DNA from: a virus
Length of the DNA: 64,000 bases
Direction: 5' to 3' (one strand)
Virus record (IMG/VR): IMGVR_UViG_3300017991_000077
Location: 33,476 to 97,475 of that record
Positions 52,338 through 59,789 of this stretch are shown one piece after another. The notes under the pieces are model-generated. The model was not told where the DNA came from, ran no database searches, and worked only from the letters and a program-made list of their open reading frames with translations. The translations under genes and the position numbers were made by a program. Each line of letters begins with the position of its first letter. The stretch's first letter is position 1.

Positions 52338-53057
52338 ATGGGAGTACCTGATACATCTAAGTGGAAAAGACTTCCAGGTAATTTTGATGTTCTGAATCTT
52401 GTTAGAGATGAAGAGTATTATAGCGACAATGAGTATGGAATTCCCGTCGTTCAAGGTATCGAAGCGCTCGAGCCTAATTTTGTGGAGTTGTGGACTAGGC
52501 GAACACAGATAGAAGGCGAAGAACTAGATCTTGCATGGCACTTCTTTACAGATGATTACCGATTCGAGCCGGTTTGGAATAAACCAGATAAATACCTCGA
52601 AGAACTTTTAAGGGCCGAGGCAGTATTCACGCCAGATTTCTCTATGTATCTTGAGTGGCCTAGAGCAGCTCAAATTTGGAACACCTATCGAAATAGATGG
52701 TTGGGTGCTTTTTGGGAGAGTCACGGTATCTCTGTTATTCCTACGATCACTTGGGGAGATTGGCGAACCTACGATTTTTGTTTTTCTGGGGTAGCTCAAG
52801 GAGCGACGGTGGCTATTTCTACGATGGGTGTCCTTCCTAGTGATAGTGATAAAGACCTTTTTAAATCGGGATACTACGCAATGGTGGAGGCAATACAGCC
52901 ATCTTTAGTGGTTGTATATGGGGAACAGTGGGAAAAACTAGGACTCGATGACGTAGTGCCAGTGTGTCGATATGCTCCTACGGGAGTACTTGAGATGAGA
53001 GCGAGGCTTGAAAAAGCTTTAGATAGACGACAATTGAAATTATTTGTTTTCGATTAA
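52338..53057 (+). CDS. DUF4417 protein
   Basis: 239 residues. WHFFTDDYRFEPVWNKPDKY, TPDFSMYLEWPRAAQIWNTY, then RNRWLGAFWESHGISVIPTI and DFCFSGVAQGATVAISTMG fit DUF4417, a family shared by phages, plasmids and some bacteria, function unknown. It has a promoter of the common class and an AGGAGG site seven bases upstream. Confidence 0.85.
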   Translation: MGVPDTSKWKRLPGNFDVLNLVRDEEYYSDNEYGIPVVQGIEALEPNFVELWTRRTQIEGEELDLAWHFFTDDYRFEPVWNKPDKYLEELLRAEAVFTPDFSMYLEWPRAAQIWNTYRNRWLGAFWESHGISVIPTITWGDWRTYDFCFSGVAQGATVAISTMGVLPSDSDKDLFKSGYYAMVEAIQPSLVVVYGEQWEKLGLDDVVPVCRYAPTGVLEMRARLEKALDRRQLKLFVFD

Positions 53058-53079
53058 TGCATTATTTAGTTACAGAACC

Positions 53080-53108
53080 TTGACAAAACTGATATGCATC
53101 CTTATATT
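53080..53108 (+). promoter_or_regulatory. TTGACAAAACT-class promoter 4
   Basis: TTGACA (53080-53085) in TTGACAAAACT, 17-base spacer, TATATT (53103-53108). It drives the Lys-rich gene at 53151. Confidence 0.75.
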
Positions 53109-53150
53109 TATATTATGTACAGAGGTTTACAACTAGCAAAGGAGGATTTC

Positions 53151-53810
53151 ATGGGAGGCAGAGGGTCAAAAGCAGGTGGCGGCGGAGGCGGTGGAGGTGG
53201 AGGAGGTGGTGCTGTTAAAAAGGCGGTTGCGAAGAAATTTACGGCTAAAGAAGTAGAAGCTAGGAAGGAGCAGGCTGAACGGTTAGCGAAGGCTAGTATA
53301 GCTATTCGGAATAACCCTAAAGCTACTAAGGCAGATAAAGCGATTTCGGTAAAAGATGCTGAGAAGGCTGTGAAAAGATTTGAGGAGGCCAAGAAGGCGG
53401 TAGCTAAAAAACCAGATAAAGGAGCTGTAGCTAAGAAAACTGTGGCTAAAAAAGCAGAGACTCGAAAACCAATAGAAAAGACTGAGGGAGGTAAATTATT
53501 ACCCGGAGGAAAAAAGTTAGAAATCTCAGCCGATGGTAAGACAGCGACGTCTAGCAAGTTGACAGAAAATCAGTTTGATAGAGTAAAACGGGGTGTGGAA
53601 GGGTCTAAGGACTGGAAACGGATGGAAAGAGAGCCGCACGGAGGTATGGGGTCAAGCGCTTGGGGGAGTACTACCAGGTATGTTAATAGTAAAGGAGACC
53701 GCATGACCTTAGATATAAGTGGGACGGAAGGAGGAGGTATGAGGCCCAGCAGACGTGCTCGTTTAGAGTTGAATAAGCTTTCGTCTAAAGAAATTGAAGA
53801 AGCCAGATAG
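53151..53810 (+). CDS. Lys-rich protein with poly-Gly N-terminus
   Basis: 219 residues from the ATG at 53151, chosen because AAAGGAGG lies directly before it. MGGRGSKAGG is followed by 11 further Gly, then an Ala/Lys/Val-rich region (VAKK, AVAKKP repeats) like histone H1-type or nucleoid proteins, then a more ordered C-terminal part (about 140-219). It has its own class promoter. DNA or RNA binding is likely by composition only. Confidence 0.6.
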   Translation: MGGRGSKAGGGGGGGGGGGGAVKKAVAKKFTAKEVEARKEQAERLAKASIAIRNNPKATKADKAISVKDAEKAVKRFEEAKKAVAKKPDKGAVAKKTVAKKAETRKPIEKTEGGKLLPGGKKLEISADGKTATSSKLTENQFDRVKRGVEGSKDWKRMEREPHGGMGSSAWGSTTRYVNSKGDRMTLDISGTEGGGMRPSRRARLELNKLSSKEIEEAR

Positions 53811-53860
53811 ACTTTAGCCACCCCATTAAAGACTATATATCATTCTTTTTTGTTGTTTTC

Positions 53861-53888
53861 TTGACAAAACTGTTTACTCTACTATAAT
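53861..53888 (+). promoter_or_regulatory. TTGACAAAACT-class promoter 5
   Basis: TTGACA (53861-53866) in TTGACAAAACT, 16-base spacer, perfect TATAAT (53883-53888). It drives 53947 and the following small genes. Confidence 0.85.
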
Positions 53889-53946
53889 TGATCATATATT
53901 CAATCGAACGAAAAGAGGAACACAAAAACAATAGGAGAGGTACGTC

Positions 53947-54678
53947 ATGATGGTCAAAAAACCTAAGATTCGGAAGCCAACAAAACAACAGTTGGAATTG
54001 TATCAGAGGATGATGAGTGAGCGTATGGGACCTAAGATAGAGATGGGGACTTCTATGTTTACTGTTCCAGTCGATCACTCTACAAATTGGAACGCAGATA
54101 CTTTGGCTGTAATTGGTAAAGAAAAGCGGCCATACCTGATGGGTGAAGGATTGGGGTCTTCATTTTTTTCTGCACCTAAGTACACTGTAGTGAGATCGTC
54201 AGAGGAACAGGAGGCATTAGAAAAAGCAGAGCTTGAGTATAAGTTAGAAATGAAGATACTTGCCAAAAGGAAGCGAGAGCGTATGCGAAAGTCTGAGAAG
54301 GCTTTGAAGAAAATGCTTCCTGACAAGATAGAAACTAGCAAAGTCTTGGTACATCAGCGAATTTTTCATATGACTTGGGCTCGTAAGGACTGGGAGACTC
54401 GAGCGAATAAATGCGGGGGGCTTCTTGAGGGCATCGATGTGGCCAAGACGGATTATGGGCGCTTGTTGATCGTGCCTGTAATTGAAGAAGAAGAAGCCAA
54501 GGATTTAGGTTTGTTGGAGGAGAAGGTTCCGAAGAAAAGACAACTTCGGGATTTAGATGGCCGGCGATTTTGGGTAGCGGCTGAGATTAAAGAATTTGTT
54601 CAACGTGTGTTTGGAAGTGTTCGGTGGAATAGACCTTTGTCAATTTCAGAGGCTGAACAGTTTGGGGTTGGGGTATGA
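53947..54678 (+). CDS. Hypothetical basic coiled-coil protein
   Basis: 243 residues; ATG preceded by GGAGAGGTACGTC. A Lys/Glu-rich coiled coil (about 80-120, RKRERMRKSEKALKKM) separates two mixed domains. No family recognised. Expressed from the common-class promoter, so probably an early protein. Confidence 0.55.
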   Translation: MMVKKPKIRKPTKQQLELYQRMMSERMGPKIEMGTSMFTVPVDHSTNWNADTLAVIGKEKRPYLMGEGLGSSFFSAPKYTVVRSSEEQEALEKAELEYKLEMKILAKRKRERMRKSEKALKKMLPDKIETSKVLVHQRIFHMTWARKDWETRANKCGGLLEGIDVAKTDYGRLLIVPVIEEEEAKDLGLLEEKVPKKRQLRDLDGRRFWVAAEIKEFVQRVFGSVRWNRPLSISEAEQFGVGV

Positions 54679-54764
54679 TTGAAAGTACATCTAAAGTGGA
54701 TATCTTTGGTCTTTTACTTTTAATCATTTTCGTCGTGTGGACGGTGGAACGGTGTGTTGGATAA
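54675..54764 (+). CDS. 29-residue single-pass membrane peptide
   Basis: The ATG overlaps the previous stop (ATGA). The peptide contains one hydrophobic helix (IFGLLLLIIFVVW) and a short polar end. It resembles the 33-residue peptide at 22873 in layout only. Confidence 0.45.
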   Translation: MIESTSKVDIFGLLLLIIFVVWTVERCVG

Positions 54765-54773
54765 GGAGCAGCC

Positions 54774-54935
54774 ATGGAGGAAAAGAGAAAGAAGAAACGT
54801 GATTGGGAGTTGGAAGAAGATGAGGAGTGGGAACGGGTAGAGCCTTTACGGCGTCGAAAGCCCGCCCCGAAGTCACCAGTAATCGGCACGAATTTGAGGA
54901 AGCAGTTGGAAGAATGGAAACAACGAGAAAAGTAG
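54774..54935 (+). CDS. 53-residue charged peptide
   Basis: ATG at 54774 with TAAGGAGCAG upstream. It is extremely charged (MEEKRKKKRDWELEEDEEW, then LRRRKPAPKS). Probably disordered; function unknown. Confidence 0.45.
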   Translation: MEEKRKKKRDWELEEDEEWERVEPLRRRKPAPKSPVIGTNLRKQLEEWKQREK

Positions 54936-54948
54936 ACGGAGGTTCTTT

Positions 54949-55185
54949 ATGTCTAGTTCTAATGAGAGAGTTTCGACGTTACCCGGTATTCCTGATTTAG
55001 CTCAGCGATTACACGAGGACAGAGCAAGAGTGATTTTGTGCGCTTATAAGGCTGAAGTAGGAGATTGGCACTACATCAGATTTAATGACAACGGGCCTGG
55101 AGTGGAGACAGCAGAGATAGGGGCAATGGCGAAAATGCTGATGTGGCTCAATGAGCTTCAGGCGGCAGATGATGAGATAGATTAA
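54949..55185 (+). CDS. Small hypothetical protein
   Basis: 78 residues, GGAGG upstream. No motif recognised. It ends one base before the antisense methyltransferase gene, so the two are convergent. Confidence 0.5.
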   Translation: MSSSNERVSTLPGIPDLAQRLHEDRARVILCAYKAEVGDWHYIRFNDNGPGVETAEIGAMAKMLMWLNELQAADDEID

Positions 55186-55932
55186 TTAGGGCCATAGAAT
55201 AACATCGTAGTCTAATGATTTTGGATCTGTAGGAAGAGCATCTATTTTAACTGTCGGATTCTTAGTAAGAGCAAACGTATAATTCAATTTTGAAAACATT
55301 TCATTTATTGAGGCTATGTCCGCACCCAAATGAGCGTGAAGCTCCAGAAGAATGATAGGTCGGTATTCAGCAATAGTCTCTTTAGCGCCTTCAAAGACTC
55401 TGTGTTCTGAACCTTCTACATCTACTTTCATGAGGTGTAGATTTTTCAGATTCATATTATCGAGCTGTTTGGTATATACCAAACATTGAGATGAATCTTG
55501 AGTCTGAGTTGGTTGGAGTTGTTCTTCGTTTAACGTATGCCAGCCGCTTTCTTTTCCTAAATGTAGTATCGCGGTGGAGGTGGAGTCGCTTAAGGCTGCA
55601 TTAATGGCAGTGATGTTTGCGAATTGATTTTCTTGGATGGATCTTACAATCCATTTGAAATTAGTAGGTTCTGGCTCGAAGGCGTATATTCGGCCTTTGT
55701 TGATAAGGGTTGCTGCGAAGAGAGCAAAGTCTCCTTTACAAGAACCAACATCAAGAAAGGTCATATTCTCTAGAAGGAGGTTGCTCAGTAGTTTGAACTT
55801 AAATGTTTCGTAAGTGCCAAGAACTCTGGCGACCATTTTGTATGATTCTTCTAGGTCCAGATATACGGTATAGTTGTGGGGAGTTTTATATTTTCTGTGT
55901 TCCATGCGTCGAGTGTAACACGAAGATTTCAT
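55186..55932 (-). CDS. FkbM-family methyltransferase
   Basis: 248 residues if started at the ATG at 55932 (minus strand); 239 from the next Met. FLDVGSCKGDFALFAA is the SAM-binding loop; LHLMKVDVEGSEHRVFEGA and IILLELHAHLG are the FkbM post-motifs. FkbM-type enzymes usually O-methylate sugars or natural products. It is the only minus-strand gene, and its 5' end overlaps promoter 6. This suggests a later insertion. A role in modifying the glycan made by the cluster is inference. Confidence 0.8.
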   Translation of the reverse strand: MKSSCYTRRMEHRKYKTPHNYTVYLDLEESYKMVARVLGTYETFKFKLLSNLLLENMTFLDVGSCKGDFALFAATLINKGRIYAFEPEPTNFKWIVRSIQENQFANITAINAALSDSTSTAILHLGKESGWHTLNEEQLQPTQTQDSSQCLVYTKQLDNMNLKNLHLMKVDVEGSEHRVFEGAKETIAEYRPIILLELHAHLGADIASINEMFSKLNYTFALTKNPTVKIDALPTDPKSLDYDVILWP

Positions 55933-55955
55933 TTTAGTATTCAAAAGCTTGCCTC

Positions 55956-55983
55956 TTGACAAAACTTTTCATTATGCTATTCT
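55956..55983 (+). promoter_or_regulatory. TTGACAAAACT-class promoter 6
   Basis: TTGACA (55956-55961) in TTGACAAAACT, 16-base spacer, TATTCT (55978-55983) preceded by TG (TGCTATTCT). It drives 56054 through a leader that holds a terminator-like hairpin. Confidence 0.75.
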
Positions 55984-56017
55984 TAACACATACCCAATAG
56001 ATGGAAGGCAGAGAAAC

Positions 56018-56040
56018 CGGCTGAAAAGCCGAATTTTTTC
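56018..56040 (+). terminator. Hairpin with U-run in the leader of 56054
   Basis: CGGCTGAAAAGCCG (56018-56031), a 5-bp stem with GAAA loop, followed by AATTTTTTC. It lies between promoter 6 and the ribosome binding site, so it could attenuate this transcript or stop readthrough. Confidence 0.55.
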
Positions 56041-56053
56041 AAAAGGAGAAGTC

Positions 56054-56767
56054 ATGGTAGCCAAAAAAGTAGACAAAAAAGCAGACACGGCAGTAACCAC
56101 GAAAGAAGAAATCAAGACTAAGTCTAGTCGCAAGGGGAAGGGAACTGTAGATAAAGAAGCACCCTTTAAGGTATTCGAGGTTACTTTGCCTGGGAACATC
56201 AAAATTCAGAAGCGGTTTCGAGAGGGACGAGAGCCTCAAGCAGTGGTGGTTGGACTTCGATTGACTGGAGAGCCCTTTGTCTATCGGTGGACTTCAAGTA
56301 TCAGTGTTGCTCAAGGACTCGCAAAGTCTGTGACTACGAAGTATGTCGAGAAGAAAGACAGGTTCAAAGAAATTTGGGTTCTCGAGGGGAAAGATATAAA
56401 ATTTGTTCGAGTTCAAAGCCCAGATGAGGGAGCGTTACCCCGAGAAGTTACTGAAGACAGATCTTGGACACGGGAATATCGAAATAAAATCAGAGCCGAA
56501 AAAGGGTTGCCACCGTTAGGTAGTCATAAGACTAAATCAAAGGAACCTTCGAAGGAAGATTCGAAGAGCAAAAAGAAGGGTGACGCTAAATTTAAGACCA
56601 AAAAGAAGTCAGGAAAAAAGACTGTAGCAGATGCATCTGAGGCTGCGGGAGCGGAAGCATTCACTTCGAAAAAACGGGCTTTATCTGCGGCGAAAGCGCT
56701 TGGTATTTCTCCAAGTGCTGTTGTCAAAGATACTGACGGCGGCTGGATAATAAATAAGGCATCTTAG
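56054..56767 (+). CDS. Lys-rich protein, possible nucleoid-type
   Basis: 237 residues from the ATG at 56054, which has AAAAGGAGAAG upstream. The N-terminus (MVAKKVDKKADTAV) and residues about 155-200 are Lys-rich; the middle is beta-rich (about 40-130, FRYRW-type and EIWVLEGKDIKFVR segments). The C-terminus (KKRALSAAKALGI) is a short helix. Early expression is suggested by the class promoter. No family recognised. Confidence 0.55.
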   Translation: MVAKKVDKKADTAVTTKEEIKTKSSRKGKGTVDKEAPFKVFEVTLPGNIKIQKRFREGREPQAVVVGLRLTGEPFVYRWTSSISVAQGLAKSVTTKYVEKKDRFKEIWVLEGKDIKFVRVQSPDEGALPREVTEDRSWTREYRNKIRAEKGLPPLGSHKTKSKEPSKEDSKSKKKGDAKFKTKKKSGKKTVADASEAAGAEAFTSKKRALSAAKALGISPSAVVKDTDGGWIINKAS

Positions 56768-56776
56768 GAGGAAAAG

Positions 56777-57496
56777 ATGAAGTCTATTTTTGATATGTCC
56801 GATGAAGAGATTGTGAATCTCAGTGATGAGGAAATCGAAACTCAGGTTAAGCTTACGATGGCGAAAGAGGGCGTTCAATTTCCAGAGCCCGTGACTTTTG
56901 CCGAGGAGATTTCTATTCCAGAACCTGAGTTGGACATGTATTCATGTAATCTTTTTGATAACTACGGGTTTGCGACGATGGAGGATCTTCAGGAAGTACT
57001 GAATGTTTTAGACCGAGTAACTCTGTACAAGCAGGATTATGACTACAGTGTTGGGTATGACATAAAGTATCGTGTAGAGCTTTCTTCCGATGCGGAGGAG
57101 TTGGTCATTCGGCAAAAGAAGCTCTATTCCAAAGAAGACTATTTAAATTACTCGCAGGTATTGATCGATAACAAAAAGATCAAAAAAGAAAATGATAAGC
57201 TGACTTCGGCATATAAGTCTCAGATGGCTGAGGCTTCCGAGGTACGGAAAAGGGTAGACGCTAGAATACATGATGCGATTTCTGCACAAAGTAGAAAGGA
57301 ACGGTACTCCTCATTATATGAAGAGTACCTTGAGCTAGCTGAGGGTAGTACCTCCATAGCTTTACGTTTTCTTGTTGACGCTTATAAGCCAACCAAAGAG
57401 CAGCTGTTATACATTCAGAAAAAGCATTCATTTGAGGAGAAGCTTCTCGATGAATTCATTTCGGAAGAGAAAGAAGACGAAAACCCAGAGGTTTAA
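56777..57496 (+). CDS. Hypothetical acidic protein
   Basis: 239 residues, AGGAGG upstream. The first 45 residues have a repeated SDEEI acid motif. A long coiled coil follows (about 125-165). No family recognised. Confidence 0.5.
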   Translation: MKSIFDMSDEEIVNLSDEEIETQVKLTMAKEGVQFPEPVTFAEEISIPEPELDMYSCNLFDNYGFATMEDLQEVLNVLDRVTLYKQDYDYSVGYDIKYRVELSSDAEELVIRQKKLYSKEDYLNYSQVLIDNKKIKKENDKLTSAYKSQMAEASEVRKRVDARIHDAISAQSRKERYSSLYEEYLELAEGSTSIALRFLVDAYKPTKEQLLYIQKKHSFEEKLLDEFISEEKEDENPEV

Positions 57497-57511
57497 CGGT
57501 TGGATTGTGTC

Positions 57512-57580
57512 ATGATTACGGGGGATGAGCCCTATACTGCACAAGCAACTAGCCCTGACGATTTAATAAGGCTGAAGTAG
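57512..57580 (+). CDS. 22-residue peptide upstream of MmcB-like gene
   Basis: ATG at 57512, peptide MITGDEPYTAQATSPDDLIR then LK. Its stop codon abuts the next ATG. No ribosome binding site is clear. It could be a leader peptide or simply chance. Confidence 0.25.
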   Translation: MITGDEPYTAQATSPDDLIRLK

Positions 57581-58500
57581 ATGAAGCTTGTTAAGAAATA
57601 TACTTCTAAAGAATTGATACGGCGATTGCGGCTTCGATATGAAGACACCCAAAAGTATGCTTTTTTGAGCAAGTGGCTAACGGGACCGGGTTTCGATGTA
57701 CTAGTTGGGTGGATGCTGCGGTGTTAGGGTTGTGGCCTTCTGACGGACTTACACGACGAGCTTTCGAGGTAAAAGTATCTCGGGCAGATTTTTTGAATGA
57801 GTTAGATAAGCCCCTCAAGAATTCGTGGGTTCGGAAGTACTTTCATGAATTTTGGTTTGTCGCGCCAGCAGGAGTCATCAAAGAAGAAGAATTGCCGGAG
57901 GGAGATGGTTGGCTCTGTCCTCGTGGAGATGACCAGTTGACTACGAAGAGACATGCAAGCAGAAAAGTCGAGCCGTCACTTGACAACACCTTTTTAGCAA
58001 GTCTTGCTCGGTCGATGGGAAAGGCTAACGAAAAATATAAGGAGGTTGCGACGACTCGTTTTCTTGAAGAAAGTTCTGAGCATCAGAGGGCTTTGAGGTA
58101 TCAGCAGGCTACTGAGCGGTACTTAAAAGAAAGCGGGCAGTACGTTCGAAATTACTCAGGGGAAGATATGGCGAATGAGGTATTCGCTCGATTACAGAAG
58201 TCTTCGATGGATACGAAATATCAAGGGGATTACGAGAGAATTAAGTATCATCTCGAACAGTATCAAGAAACTTTATTTGAGATGTATGACGCGATGACTG
58301 CTCTAGTATTTGTGAATGTATTAGAGACCGATGAGATGGGTGAGCGATTGCACAAATATTTGGCCGATAAAAACAGTCTTACTCTGAGCCACCAGCGAGC
58401 CAGAACCAAAAAATCAAAAAAGAATTACAAAACGAAACAATGGAGTGAGATGTTGAAGACTTTTGATTTCATGAAAGAACGAATAAAAAAGCCCTTTTAG
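57581..58500 (+). CDS. MmcB-like PD-(D/E)XK protein, needs a -1 frameshift
   Basis: The 5' frame from the ATG at 57581 (MKLVKKYTSKELIRRLRLRY, then EDTQKYAFL) ends at 57727. The frame from about 57667 continues to 58500 (EQVANGTGFRCTSWVDAAV, then LWPSDGLTRRAFEVKVSRAD). Joined by a -1 shift at T_TTT_TTG (57661-57667) they give an MmcB-type DNA repair nuclease core (YAFLEQVANGTGF...SLWPS...GFEVKVSR pattern). The C-terminal half is helical and unique. Without the shift the long part would start at a GTG (57673). Either programmed frameshifting or a missing T is possible. Confidence 0.55.
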
Positions 58501-58517
58501 GGGAATAGGAGTAATGA

Positions 58518-58982
58518 ATGGAGGAGCGTGTTTTGGTAAAAAAGAAAGATGCCGCTGAAATAATCGCAGAACTAAAGGTAGACTTGATAAAATTGAGAAG
58601 TGAATATGGGGAAGTGAAAGAGAAAGTAGAAGAACAAGAAGTAACAATAGGGGCGATAAACCGCACGAACGCAGTGTTGGAACAGGAGAATCTAGACCTC
58701 AAAGAGATAATTGCGCAGCCTTCAAAGCTTCGGGAAGAGTTGAGAGAGTTTGCCGATGCTCAAGAATCTGTTCTTCGGGTTCACGATGAAGATCGTGGGG
58801 ATAGTTGGAGAGATGCTTCGGTAGCTTGGTTATTTCATCGGCTAGAAGGGGAAGTAGGAGAACTTCAGGATGCTTTTAACGATTGTCTTCCTGAGCGTGT
58901 TCGTATGGAGTGCCTCGATGTAGCGAATTTCGCAATGTTTATTTTTTCTAAACTAAAAGGAGAAGTACTGACAAAATTTTAG
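58518..58982 (+). CDS. MazG-like NTP pyrophosphohydrolase-type protein
   Basis: 154 residues. An N-terminal coiled coil (about 10-65) precedes a helical domain: WLFHRLEGEVGELQDAFNDC, then ERVRMECLDVANFAMFIF, the E-x2-E and E-x3-D pattern of all-alpha NTP-PPases. These enzymes hydrolyse nucleotide triphosphates. In phages they may control nucleotide pools or counter (p)ppGpp. The coiled-coil fusion is unusual. Confidence 0.6.
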   Translation: MEERVLVKKKDAAEIIAELKVDLIKLRSEYGEVKEKVEEQEVTIGAINRTNAVLEQENLDLKEIIAQPSKLREELREFADAQESVLRVHDEDRGDSWRDASVAWLFHRLEGEVGELQDAFNDCLPERVRMECLDVANFAMFIFSKLKGEVLTKF

Positions 58983-59021
58983 TCTTTAACCTATGAGTTA
59001 CAAATGAAGAGGAACAAAACA

Positions 59022-59690
59022 ATGGCAAAAGAAACGAAGAAAAAAGAAACGAAGAAAAAAGAGAAGAAAAAAGCAACGCTGACTGTCAAGATGACTTTCA
59101 CTGAAGGTCTGTTGGGGACTGCTAGTGCGAACCCAGAATTGCATGAGGAGTATATTGCATCTAAGAGCGCAGACAAGGCCAAGATGAAAGAGGAGCTGGC
59201 CAGTCTGCCAAGCGAAGAACTGATGGATAAGTCGATGACGGTCTTTAGCCGCGACCCCGCAGGAGATCCTTTCTTATTTGATTATCAGATTAAGGGCTAC
59301 CTTAAAGAGACAATCGGTGCGATGGTGGATTTTGATCCAATAGTCCTTCAAGAAAAGCCTTCAGTCAAACTGTCGAAGTATACCTACAAGCGGTACATCG
59401 ATAAGTATATCTTCGTATTCCCACGAAAGATTCCTTTGAGGATGCCCGAAGGCTCTACGGTAACGACGTGCACAAGGCCCCTCAGAGCTGAGACGATGAA
59501 AGGGGAACGGGTTGCTTTGGCGACCAGCGAAGAAGTACCGAAGGGCACGGAGTTGGAGTGTACTATCTACTGGAGGCACCCAAAGTTTGAGGAGTGTATT
59601 AGAGACGCGTTGGAATACGGAGAATGGTCCGGCATAGGCCAGTGGCGGAATTCAGGAAAAGGGCGGTTTGTTTGGGAGGAATTGTCCTAA
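59022..59690 (+). CDS. Hypothetical protein with Lys-rich N-terminus
   Basis: 222 residues from the ATG at 59022 (GAGGAAC upstream; an in-frame ATG at 59004 has no good site). The first 20 residues repeat KKKETKKKE. The body has LTVKMTFTEGLLGTASANPE, then a beta-rich C-terminus ending GQWRNSGKGRF. Such proteins occur in phage clusters without known function. Confidence 0.5.
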   Translation: MAKETKKKETKKKEKKKATLTVKMTFTEGLLGTASANPELHEEYIASKSADKAKMKEELASLPSEELMDKSMTVFSRDPAGDPFLFDYQIKGYLKETIGAMVDFDPIVLQEKPSVKLSKYTYKRYIDKYIFVFPRKIPLRMPEGSTVTTCTRPLRAETMKGERVALATSEEVPKGTELECTIYWRHPKFEECIRDALEYGEWSGIGQWRNSGKGRFVWEELS

Positions 59691-59789
59691 GACGCTAAGG
59701 CATGGTTGTGCCAGGCGAGGTAAGAGCATAGCCTGGATTGGCATTTCTCAGTAATAGTATGGCGATGAGTAGAAAGCAAAGGAATCGTT
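59691..59789. other. Non-coding spacer with hairpin and GGCATGG-type words
   Basis: Contains GCTAAGGCATGG, a 6-bp hairpin CCAGGC/GCCTGG (59711-59736) and GCAAAGGAATCG before the next start. The words look like those in the 62203-62960 repeat locus, so it may be a small relative of that locus. Confidence 0.5.

Noticed and set aside
58969-58997. Seventh TTGACAAAACT-class promoter
   Set aside because: The word here is CTGACAAAATT inside the end of a gene, with a poor -10 (TATGAG); too weak to call.
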